Assembly: GCA_002633005.1 (NCBI GenBank)
Contig: NMRA01000033.1
Location: 890,611 to 952,610 of the forward strand
Source of the DNA: Phoronis australis
Taxonomy: Eukaryota; Phoronida; Phoronidae
DNA length: 62,000 nt
Direction: 5' to 3'
Positions 39,640 through 49,899 of this stretch are shown here, piece by piece. A program made the translations under genes and the position numbers. A model generated the notes under the pieces. That model did not search any database, had not been told where the DNA came from, and saw only the letters and a list, made by a program, of their open reading frames with translations. Numbering within the stretch: position 1 is the first letter of the stretch; every line of letters begins with the position of its first letter.

Positions 39640-42128
39640 GTACGTCCGCCACAAAAAAGTGCTAAAAAGTTTGGTTACATTAAAAGTTTTCAATCAAAGT
39701 TAAACTAATCTCAGATTCTCTTTGAACTTGTTACTCAATGGTATTGACCAAATTTAAGATCCTAGGGATTATTCGTTAAGTCAGAAATTGTGCGACAGAC
39801 GTACATTAAATTTGTACGTCAGTCACGTACATCCGTCACACCAACAAAATTACAAATTTTCAGCCAATAAAAATAACCTTAGAAGATAAAATGTATCTCA
39901 CACCTAAAAATCAAGTAAAGACGTTGCTAAAGATTAAACTAAATATTCTGGACTTTATCCATTTCAGAAGTATTTTCTGAAAAGTTATAGTTTACAGTTT
40001 CATCTAGTTATTCTTAGTAAAATTTAGCTTGTCAAAAACAGACAGTTGGAACACGATATAAAATGTAAATATAACAAAGCTTTTATTTAATGACCTTATT
40101 GTTTTTAAAGAAATACTTAACTTTTGGAAAATTCAAGACGCAAAAGTATTCATATCAAAGAATTCGTAAGGTGCTTTTTAGTATAAATAACAAGAGACCT
40201 AAAGCAAAGGAATACATGTCAAGTTGCTGCTGCACTGGAATCAACATGTTATTTCTGTGCTGACCTGTTATGCTATGTTTTGTGTTGAAAAAGCCGATGC
40301 TGGGCATTTTTAAGTGGCATCAACCTGTCACCTACTTTATTTTGCATTTTGCCACATCTTCAGACTGTACATGTAGTCACTCTTGATGTGTTTTCAGTGT
40401 CTTGGATGGCTTGTATGAAACAATTACATCGTCTTACCTTACATATTTTTGTGAAAAGAATAACTTTGATCTTGAAATCTTTTTGAGAACGAGACCATTT
40501 TTTCTGCTTTACTTCGAGGAGTATAAATTGTCGTTTAGCAACGAAAAGGGAAATTATTGGATACCACGGGAAGAACACAATGTAACTGCCGGAATGTTCT
40601 CCGAAACTCTAAAAATGCCACCGTGGATCAAGAAATTCATAATTGTACCTGCGTGGACTGTGATGTGACATTACGTAATGCCTCTTTTCAAAATCGAAAA
40701 GAAGACATGGGTCAAAAACCTGGATGAAAAGCTAATCGTGCTAATCACCAAATAAAGACCAGCATCTGATAAGTTTACTCGATCCTCTCATTCCTGAATC
40801 ATAATCCTAAGTGAAATGTAATCTAATGTCTTGTTTTCACAATGGAAGACTGCGCGGTGTTTTGAATCAAAATGTGGATGACATAAGTAGATGCTGTCAA
40901 CCAAACCAAGCTGAATCATTTGTCTACTTCACACTTTGTTACAAGAAGATCCCAAAGTCCTCTTACTAATACTTTGGCTGTACTTCGGGAGCAAGTTTTC
41001 GGATATACAGAATTGATTAAACACGCGACGCTTTTCATTGCTGACAGTTTTTATTACGTTACGTTCACATCTTCGGAACAAAACTCTACTCTCAACTGAA
41101 CGTAAGTAAAGTAACTGACCTAACGACATAATTTAAAGGCGGAATGAAGACTGTCAACAATTAAAAGTGTCGTGTGTTCTATCAATTCTGTATTTTACTA
41201 ATACTTTTAAAACATCACCTTTAGTACGTATTTACATGGGCATATGTCAGAACCATCAACATATAAGTTTGCACAACCTGAGTTCTAACTTAATAAACAA
41301 ACACGGTAGTTAAAATGTCTTTTTATTACGATGATTAGTAATGTTTTAAACTTTATTTCACATTTTATATTTTGACAGTCACATTTACTTAATATAAGTT
41401 TTGAATTGATATTCTACTTAACTCATAAAATCAAGTTTTCCTGATAACCAACAGGTGTCTAATATAAAATGGTTATCACTACCATTCCCATCTATATTGC
41501 TTACCATTTTCAAAGAGCACCGAGGATTTTAGGAGATTGTTTTATATCTTAAATAAAACGTATTGAAAAGTTAAAATACTAGAGTACATTCCCAGCATAA
41601 GCTTACCTGTGGTGATTTCATCAAAAATGTGTATTTTGAATAAAAAACTTTAAATCAGTAGCAAAAACCCACTATAGCTTAAATACTGCAAAATTTGAAT
41701 TACCCTGGATTCATTTGATATCTTAGTCACAACAAACAATTTAATATTTGAAATTCACGTACGTCCGTCATACTCACTCAACTTACATGGAGTTGTCTGA
41801 CAAAAATTTCTTTGAAGATATCATCAAAAAATTAGTGCATTGTGCTTTGCAACCTCTCCACTAAATCATCATGTAAAACAAAAAATGTAACTAAATGCAA
41901 CTTTCAGAAAGTAAATGATAACTGCTTAAAAAATATTCAAGTTTTCTGTGTACGTCCGTCTCACCCCTTTAACGGCAATTTTTTCAGTAAGGTGAAAAAA
42001 TAGAAGAAAAAGTGATACATGCTTTGAACGCTATCAATGAGACCTAACAATTGATGCAGTAATTATTTTCCTAGGATGATTTTTTTTTCTTATTTGATAA
42101 AAATTTTCTCTGATTGTACGTCCGTCAC
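39640..42128. repeat. Dispersed 13-bp motif family GTACGTCCGTCAC
   Basis: Direct copies at 39640-39652 (CCGCCAC variant), 39814-39826, 39827-39839 (these two abut), 41759-41771, 41950-41962 and 42116-42128, plus an inverted variant at 39792-39804. The flanks are AT-rich and not obviously alike. I saw no further copies outside this 2.5 kb. They may be sub-terminal binding repeats of an unknown transposon or a cluster of protein-binding sites. Confidence 0.65.
40396..40668 (+). pseudogene. Exon-like open frame, unrecognised protein
   Basis: A 90-codon open frame follows an acceptor-like TGTGTTTTCAG (ending 40397) and stops at 40668. It contains a protein-like stretch rich in aromatic residues (LYFEEYKLSFSNEKGNYWIP then REEHNVTAGMFSETLKMPPW). 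The composition is unlike the chance AT-rich ORFs around it. No donor is needed if it is a last exon, but I find no upstream exons. It lies between copies of the 13-bp motif, so it may belong to a decayed mobile element or be the last exon of a gene remnant. I do not recognise a family. Confidence 0.35.
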
Positions 42129-42639
42129 AAATGGAAGTGCCCTAATGTAATATTTACAATGAGGGGTAGTCCAATCAGTTCACACTGCTTTCCGAAAAAT
42201 CTCGCACTGACGAACGCAAGTAAAGTTTGAATAAAGACATCAACTTTTCCAAAATGTAGCGACATGATTCAGTGGTAAAGCATCCATCATTGTCAAGCTT
42301 TATACAGAGGATGCCAAGATGGCTACGGGTGCAATACACAGAAAATTCCAAAAAACGCGCGAAAACACCAGAAACATGATTGTCTAGCAATCACCGAATC
42401 CCAATCTTTTATTTGAAATTCATCTTTTCTTGTGTGTCACAATATGATGCATTTTTTTTACAAATTTTATGTATGAATTGCGCTTTTGATTCATGTTTTG
42501 TAACTTATTTTCTATTTCAGGTTATACCATAGCAACGGAATGCGAAGAACCTTGACGATTTTGGATGTGACCGGGCATCCGGAACTATTCTTAAGTTACA
42601 GAGTTATAAGCAACCCTAAGAAAAAGGCTAAACTTTGAC

Positions 42640-43690
42640 AGTTAATTTAACGTAATGTTTCAGAAATGGCTGGTCGTATTTAAATGAAACTTCCATGCAC
42701 TGCATGCATGTACTGTTCTCCAAACCACTGAGAAGTAAATGTAGGAACGGAGAACGATTTTCTGAGAATTATTTAAAAAACTATTTAACGTTCAGAAAAT
42801 GTATACTGAACTATGTTCTACCGTAGTTATCCGTATATTTGATATTTGAATAAGCTTTATTATCTTGAGTGAAACCTTTTAGATAAAGGAGTCGGAATTC
42901 GCCTTGTCGATTACAACACGTACTTTGTTCCCCAGGGTCATATACTGTGTCACGGCTTGCATATTGCCGTAAAGTCATAGCTTAAAATATTACGCAGAAA
43001 ATTAAAATATTTCTGACGCAACACTTGAAAGAAAATTCACCCCTTTGTTTGCATTTCGGATATCACCCTCGTGTTTAATCCTTAGTCACTCGGGGCAACC
43101 AGCACATGTTCAAGTACCTGCTCGAGTTTACTTGAAGCTGATATTCGTTTTCATATCGCACTCGAGTGAAGAACACGTGGTGGAATAGGCTAGTTAGTTT
43201 TTTGATCGTTTTCGTGATATCTATATATTTCTGCAGAACAACCGGTTTCAGCTCAGTAGACCTACTTGAGGAACATTAACTGACAATGGTTGATAGTACA
43301 AGTGGAGAATTTTTAAAATAAGAATTCACGGGGAGTGTGAAGAATTTGATGGCAGATGCTGGACTATACTGTCATTACTCCGACTATAGTGTCCAAAACG
43401 AGTATCTTTTACTTAGCAGTGTGTTATTTCATAGATTCGCCATTTTTATGGTTTTACGTTTTGATTTCTTGGTAAAAACTATTTTGACATTTTACGACAT
43501 GGCTATTTACAGATTCACTTAGAATGGCTGATGACGTTATAACTAAAGGTTTACTGGAAGAAGCGTTCAGAGCGGCTAATGGAGGGAAAGATATCGAAGT
43601 GCTGGACTTCACTGTTTCTAAAGCTGCGTCATTTGGTATGATTAACCTCATGTACTACAAGACCATTGATACGTATGCCCTCAGAGCACA
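42640..43690 (+). repeat. Duplicated segment upstream of gene C (pairs with 33040-34090)
   Basis: Colinear with the region upstream of gene B, with indels. The most similar part is coding exon 1 (111 of 112 bases the same) and the first bases of the intron (ATGTACTACAAGACC shared). Similarity fades further into the intron. Confidence 0.75.
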
Positions 43691-45917
43691 TTTCGATGAC
43701 TCCCATTATAGAATGATGTTGAATGGCCATCCGTGGAGCCCAAAAACGTACAAAAACATACACTTGATGGGCTCGTATAGAGTTCGATTTCGAATAAAGT
43801 TATACCCTTTGCATTGGAAGCAAAACTGATCGCGAATTCCGGAAAACTCGTCAAAATTTGTTTTAAACTATTCCTAACTACAGTAACATCTTGCAACGTC
43901 TAGTACAGAGTAACTCGGTTTATCCTGTGAGGAAATTTCCAGAAAAATTAACAATTTTTGAAATAGCAAAAAGAGAAACTGTGGATACCAAAGATTTTCT
44001 AACCTCTCTCCCACTTATGATAAATGCGCATAATGCGCTTACAGTTACATGTATTTGCTTGAAGTGTTTTGAGGTCAAAGGTCTCATTTTCCATATAAGA
44101 AAATTGTTCTGGGTCTATGTCTTGCTATACCAAATACGGAGACATGCTTTGTTTTGTGGGAGATAATCGATGAAGTGGCAAGTAGTTAACAATTCGCTTT
44201 TTTGAAATGTGAAACTAAAAGAAAATGGTTTTATATCAACAGAAATTAAAATTTTAACGAACAAATTGCACAGATACCTAGTGAGCAGCTTTCTACGGTG
44301 GACCAGAAAGTATCATCAATGTTTTAGTTAAAATATTATTCACGTTTCCGTTTTCACCTAGATGTAAATTATTTCAACCAAGGTGGAAACTATTTGCACT
44401 CGGGTGGAAATTATTTACACCCGGGTGAAAATAATTTCTACCTAGGTTGAAATAATTTCCACCCACCTATGTGGAATTCTTTCCACCTAGGTGAAAAAGG
44501 AAAACTAATTTTACTAAAATAGTGATAATACTTTCGGGCCACCGTAGGTTTCAGTGGCCGCGAACCATTTCAATATTGCAATTTAGTCTGTTTATCGCGT
44601 TCCAGGTCTCTTCAAATCATGTAAGCGTAGCAATGCACTGTGAGAGAGTCGAAAGAGGCTTTTCACCACTAAAGGAACGTTAAAAGTATAAGTATGTATC
44701 GCTTGCTTACTATAAAACCCAGTTGCTTTAACCAATTCATAACACACAAAAAACTTTTCATCTTTACAATTATTTCAGGCGACGGATTCACGACTACGAT
44801 GTATGGCGTCAAAGCTGAGGTGAAAGAGGGCAGTGACCATAAAGTGATTACAGCCGTTGTTAAATCCATGCCCAGCAATTCATTAATGAAAGCAATGGTT
44901 CAAGAAGGAAAGTTATTCAAAAAAGAGCTCGGATTCTACAATACTATTATACCAGATTTAATCGAATTTCAGCGAGAACGTAATGTAAAGCCGCTGATAC
45001 CGTCCGTCCCAAAATTTTACACCGGACGTGACGGCGCCGATGACTCGGCTGGCTTCTTAGTGTTGGAAGATTTAAGATCTCTTAACTTCAAAATGGCCAG
45101 CGTAAAAGAAGGCCTTGACCTTGATCATTGCTTGCTTGTTTTCAAAGAGCTGGCCAAACTCCATGCCATCTCATTTGCGTATAGAAAGGAAAACGGAGCC
45201 ATATTTCACGAACGGTTTGGAAACTACTTGTACGATGTACTAATAAGCACTACTTTTATTGAGAAATTCAACATGGAACCTGTTATGCTCCAATCAATCC
45301 AAACGGCTGTAGGCATCGTTAGGTCGTCTGGTAACAAGAGCCTAGAGACCGTGGCAGATGAATTTGAAAAGAAGGTTGAGAATCCTTTAGCAACGATAAA
45401 AGAATGCCTTTCTCAACCTACTGATCCATACGGCGTCATTTGTCACGGAGATGCATGGTGCAACAATATGATGTTTCGTTATGGTGAAGATGGGCGCCCC
45501 TTAGAGGTAAAATTGATTGACCTTCAGGTCGGTCGTTATGCCCTTCCGACCACTGATTTAGCCTACTTCCTGTACATGAGCACAAAGCAAGAGACGAGGA
45601 AGAAGCATTTCGACAATCTTCTAAAAAGCTACCATTCAACCTTTCTTGAAGTTTTGGCGCATCTGGGCACGGACGCACCCGGATTCACTTTAGCTGTTCT
45701 GAAGGACATGTTCCAACGTACAGCACTTTTTGGTATAATATCAGCGATTAACGGTCTTCCAAGCACTTTAGCGGAACGCACCGTTCACCAAGAAATGGAA
45801 AAGAAGGAATCATTTGGGGAAATCTTGGCTGTTAGCTCAGACTTGGCAGTTGGAAATGATTTATTAAGCGAAAGACTTAGTGGAGTCATTGAAGATGCCA
45901 TGTCCATTATCTTTTGA
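43524..45917 (+). CDS. EcKinase/CHK-like small-molecule kinase, gene C
   Basis: Coding exons 43524-43635 and 44779-45917, phase-1 intron, 416 aa. Family features as in A and B: Lys66 in AVVKSM, GFLVLEDLRSL hinge, LAKLHAISF, catalytic loop CHGDAWCNN starting at His260, and a DLQ motif. All expected active-site residues are present, so it should be functional. The start follows a ttacag acceptor ten bases before AATGG. The exon-1 frame stays open for 64 codons into the intron, but the splice donor GTATGA and the shared exon 2 show this is not the real product. The intron carries a 255-bp foldback element. A (GA)n run follows directly after the stop. Third member of a tandem cluster on one strand. 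Confidence 0.9.
44293..44547. mobile_element. Foldback element with internal 21-bp palindromic array, in gene C intron
   Basis: The left end CTACGGTGGACCAGAAAGTA matches the reverse complement of the right end (TACTTTCGGGCCACCGTAG). Inverted similarity continues for about 60 bp into both arms (ATCA..TTTTAGT..TTTCACCTAG). Between the arms lies an array of units centred on CACCNNGGTG cores. No ORF. No clear target duplication. This is a non-autonomous foldback/MITE-type element. Confidence 0.85.
44358..44496. repeat. 21-bp array of CACCTAGGTG-like palindromes
   Basis: Five consecutive 21-bp units start at 44358, 44379, 44400, 44421 and 44442, then a 24-bp unit at 44463 and a final core at 44487. 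Each junction forms a palindrome such as ACACCCGGGTG or CCACCTAGGTG joined by AATTATTT-type AT spacers that flip to AATAATTT past the centre. The array is itself an inverted repeat around about 44421. Confidence 0.85.
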
Positions 45918-48330
45918 GAGAGAGAGAGAGAGATGACGCTATGTCAAATAATTTATCCATACTTTGTGGTTGTGTGATGAGTTATGTGTATACGTTTTCA
46001 CGTGGCTCTCTGGCATCTACGCCAGACAATGGTGTTTGGCAGTGAAAACACATTTGTTTGATAATGAGTCAAAGAACGACGCAAACAATTACCGTTATAT
46101 CATACTACATGTACTTGGTGCTGAATGAGTTTTTCCTAAGATAATCTGTAATCGCTGGAATGAAGGAAGAAAATGAAACTACCGTAATAAACTATGAACT
46201 GATAGGTCATAATAGATTTGTTAAAATGTGTAAAGTGTGTTGTGTGAAATCTATCGGAACGTGAGGTCGCACGTGTAGGTAAACCAAATTGGTGAACTCA
46301 GTGACAAATCATTTTGATTGGTTGTAGGGATTAGGGCAAGGATGTCATCTTTCATATGTTTTATCCTGGATGCATTTAAAAGGTGTTCAACGAGAGCTGA
46401 ATGTCAATGATTGGTATATTGAAGTAATACTATTTGTTATTCGATAATGATTTAGTTGTATTCTTTAGATCAGGCAGATAGTAATACAACAGCGTATTAA
46501 GAAATTTGAGATGTACATGTATTGTAAAAAATGGAAATTTTAAACACGTCAAAAACCAAAATTGTGGAATTCATAAAAGGGAGTTATTTAGGTAATTATG
46601 AAAATTTGTACACTATTAAAAGAAAGAACCAGCCTTGACTCTAGATGCAAATTAAATATTGTCCAAAAATAATTGGCTACAACTGTTTGACTGAAGGTTT
46701 GAAATTTGTCATAATATTTGAGGCTTCGAAAGCCACCCCTTCATTTATTTGATGAACTCCAGTAATTTTTGGAACTTACCTCGCTTCATTCACCAAGTTC
46801 GTACTACACGTAAACATAGTTAACTTAATTCCCTGCATTACGCCACATCTCCGTTCAATGATAATTAATATACGCACCAGTATTTGCTACACGCACATGT
46901 GTATATGGGCCAGTGTCCGATTACACGAAACAGTTCCAAATAGGCACTCAACCAAGTTCCCTAAATCTACTGCGTGTTTATAGGCTTGTTAAAACACTTG
47001 CTACCCTTTCTTATACTGTTTGGGTGTCATTACCAAGTCAATTTTTGTACTTAATACAAATCGAAATTGAACTGTGTGTTGAATTGTCAATATTATTGGA
47101 AGTAAGTAGGGATCATTTCATGCAACATCCCGAATGTAAGGACTTACTGTCTAATTAGAGGCCCAGCTTATAGTTTTATTATCAGAAAAAGACATTTGAT
47201 AAAGAAAAGCTCGTAATAAAGATAAAAGGTTAGAAACTTATAATATCTGTGAGCGAAGAACGACACAAAATTAATATGTAAAATATTTAGGGAACTAAAT
47301 GAGTCGCTATTTGGGACTGTTTCATGCAACCGGTCACTGATGCCTAAGTACTGAACTAAAGTTATTATTATTCACACAGAACATGTAACACTGTGACCTC
47401 TGTTATTGAAATTTTGGCAGGATACACTGTATTTAATTCCAGAGTTCATCAATCCCTAATCATTGACATAATGCGATCATAAAAGAAATCAAAAGATGTT
47501 GATATAACCTTGCCCATATATGCATTTCATACTCCAAAATGTTTCCTTGTTTCTGTCCAACTTTACGTTTACCCTCTGTTTGGACCTTGGTTTCGACCCT
47601 GAATCCATAACATAACACCAGAAATCTAGGATAGCATAAGGGGGGGGGGGGGGAGGGGNATCTGTTAATACGGATTGCGAATATTTTAACACGAACGGCT
47701 AATCTGTTATTACGACTTCATTTTTGCCAATCTGTTAATACGGATTGTCAATATCTTATTATGGATTGCCAATCTATAGTTACGGATTGTCAATTTGTTG
47801 AAAGCAACCCTCTAACAGGATTTCTTGAAATATTTTCAAAATTGGATGTTTTGGCATTAATCATGAGTCCACTCTTTCTGTCACCATTGCCTCCTGGTTA
47901 CTGCTATCTATGAAAATTCAACAACGCGGCGACAAAGGCCTCAGAACAAAGCCAAATGCCATATTTCAAACATTCACTTGAGTAAAACGCATACACTGAG
48001 CCACATAATCTTCTGGATGGTTAAACTTTCTTAAAACATTAGAACGTTAAAAACATTTAACGACTTTCACGCTAATTCACCAACTACAGCTTACGTAGTA
48101 AACAAAGTATGCCGACCTCACACGCTCGCGTTCACGAGTAGCCGAAGCTCTTTAAGACATAGTTTCACACCAAAACAACTGCTTTTCAACTCAAAGAATA
48201 GCATTGCAGGAGCCCGTTACAAGGACTAGTTACTGTCCGCACAGCTTGATTAATTAGATAAGCCCAGCAGTAATGACCTTCTCCGACTTCAGCCGAGTCA
48301 ATTTTGAAAACAGACTAGGCGGTTACATAA
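45918..48330. other. Intergenic after EcKinase gene C
   Basis: 3' UTR of gene C (starting with a GA microsatellite at about 45916-45933) may end near an AATAAA around 46186. I see no other gene. The remainder is AT-rich, with a poly-G tract and N at 47641-47659 and a 21-bp tandem repeat at 47660-47800. Confidence 0.45.
47660..47800. repeat. 21-bp degenerate tandem repeat, about six units
   Basis: Units follow AATCTGTTAATACGGATTG plus two bases. Clear 21-bp units start at 47729, 47750 and 47771; earlier ones near 47659, 47680 and 47701 are diverged (the last is 28 bp). The array sits directly after a G tract with an N. Confidence 0.8.
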
Positions 48331-48339
48331 GCGTCTGTG

Positions 48340-48671
48340 ATGTCGAGTCCGGAAGACAACTGTGTCGTAGGAATGAACTCGCCTGGTAAACCGCAGTCAC
48401 ACAAGGCAGAAACCAACATGGATTACGAAAGCTTTAGCGACTAGTCTTCCAACGACGAGGAAATTTTAGAAAATCTTTTGTAACTATGAAGCGTCGGACA
48501 CAGACAATATGCACAACGACCATCGTGAGCGTGTTCTTGACAACATAAACGGGCCCTGCAGGTTCGAACCAGTGCCCGAGAGACAGCGGCGCATCCCGAA
48601 AACAATGACCGCACAACTTCAGACGTTTTATCATGTTAGGTGGAAAACAAAAACAATGCCGCGAGTTTGAA
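48340..48671 (+). pseudogene. Decayed coding fragment, unknown gene
   Basis: From ATG 48340 the frame reads MSSPEDNCVVGMNSPGKPQS and then an acidic stretch (NMDYESFSD) into a stop at 48442-48444. Acidic coding sense resumes after it (SSNDEEILENLL, stop). A shifted frame then gives RERVLDNINGPCRFEPVPER and runs on to a TGA near 48669. The acidic-serine start followed by PCRFEPV recalls transposon-associated proteins with a 'PYxFEP' motif, so this may be a broken copy of one. Alternatively 48340-48385 (donor GGTAAAC) could be a first exon of the gene at 51587. Both readings are tentative. Confidence 0.3.
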
Positions 48672-49210
48672 TGCGAATATGTTTATTTTCGATTTATTTA
48701 TAATAATTCAAGTTAAATAAAAAGCAATTTCAAACATCGGGACTGGTAGACGGATAAGCTGTGATATGCAAGACTATTTGCCGTTTTGTCCTACGTTTCT
48801 TGATTTACGTAGGTAGAAAGCAAGAGATAAGTTTTGTTGTAGGTTATGGATTGCAATTTGTATTTTATAACAAAAGCTTATTTTTGATTTTATATCATAT
48901 CCATTTTAAGTAATTACTGAACAGTCAGAGGGGGTCGAAACCATTAAAAGTCACCCGCACTCGAATTAATTTAATCCCCATAATGTTTATTTAATTGCAA
49001 AAATACGACAGGTAAGTAGCATTCAAGCAACTACACACAATTATGTTGCAAAAATCGTAATTCAAAAGAAAAGCGGCTTCCGACAGTGTCCTTCGATGTC
49101 ATACGCCACTAGTAATGTTGTTCGCTTACTATAGTGTGGCCCAAGGCCTACTAGCTTCCGCAAAGCGACAGCATGTACAGTTTTGAATATTACCTAAAAT
49201 TTCACTTACC

Positions 49211-49893
49211 TTGGTTTCCAACCATACTGCGATTGCAGGCTGTCGATCTCGAAACAGTCTGCAGAAAAATGTTTACTCCATTATCACCGAATACGGCGAC
49301 GCTAAACTAAATTTTCTCGTGGACCTCACGAAGTGTTCCCAGTTGCGACGCAGTCTGGGGTTAGTGGGAAACCTATGTAATGACACCCCCGGCCCAGACC
49401 CTGACACATTGTCACAGCCTCCAATAACACAACAGTCCGGCATTGTTCTTCAAATTTTTAATCGAGTTGAAGTATAAAAATGTGTTTAATGTCGAAAATA
49501 AGTATTGCAATTGGCACACAACATCAGTGATACGTCGTGCGTAAACAGACAGTGCGAAAGACGTGCGGCTGTACTCGAACACTTTATTGAGGACTCATTG
49601 CTAACTACTGTGAAATGTTTATGGCAACGCACATGACCATGCGCATATGTGTCACATTTCAGAGAATTAATTGGCAAAAGTTGCATAATAAACCCATTCT
49701 AACAAACAGAAAGCTTCCATTTGTGCCAGATAGTCCCAGTATAAACCTATGGGCAGACTCGGCAGTGATCGGGTCCGCTTCCGGACGTGACGTGTTTCCG
49801 AAGATAGCCGAAGTTGAAAATTTTCTGTTCTCGAAATTTTGTGGGGAAGTGGGAGCGTGTTTTAAACGAATAATAGAAGAATATTGGGTGTGA
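49211..49893 (+). pseudogene. Protein-like open frames, unrecognised
   Basis: Two open frames of 88 and 92 codons (49211-49477, 49615-49893) have ordinary composition and more GC than their surroundings, for example KLNFLVDLTKCSQLRRSLGL and LPFVPDSPSINLWADSAVIG. A third short frame between them (near 49517-49630) reads CVNRQCERRAAVLEHFIEDS. Together they suggest one decayed coding region broken by frameshifts, perhaps of transposon origin. No domain is recognised. Confidence 0.25.
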
Positions 49894-49899
49894 AATAAA

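Larger units (their letters stand above)
36014..43500. other. Intergenic between EcKinase genes B and C, repeat-rich
   Basis: 7.5 kb without a convincing complete gene. It holds a possible 3' UTR of gene B to about 36450, a TGCGCCTA-repeat patch (36479-36600), a TATG/TA microsatellite (37390-37473), a lone 90-codon exon-like ORF (40396-40668), a set of 13-bp GTACGTCCGTCAC motifs (39640-42128) and, from about 42640, DNA duplicated from upstream of gene B. Confidence 0.5.

Noticed and set aside
43636-44166. Exon-1 read-through and a 91-codon ORF in the intron of EcKinase C
   Set aside because: The donor GTATGA and acceptor at 44778 are shared with the paralogues, and the intron frame has no counterpart in genes A and B.
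27655-47659. Poly-G tracts (27664, 28422, 31958, 47641) as possible G-quadruplex regulators
   Set aside because: They are simple homopolymers, two of them with N bases, so they are likely repeat or assembly-noise sites. There is no linked gene feature.
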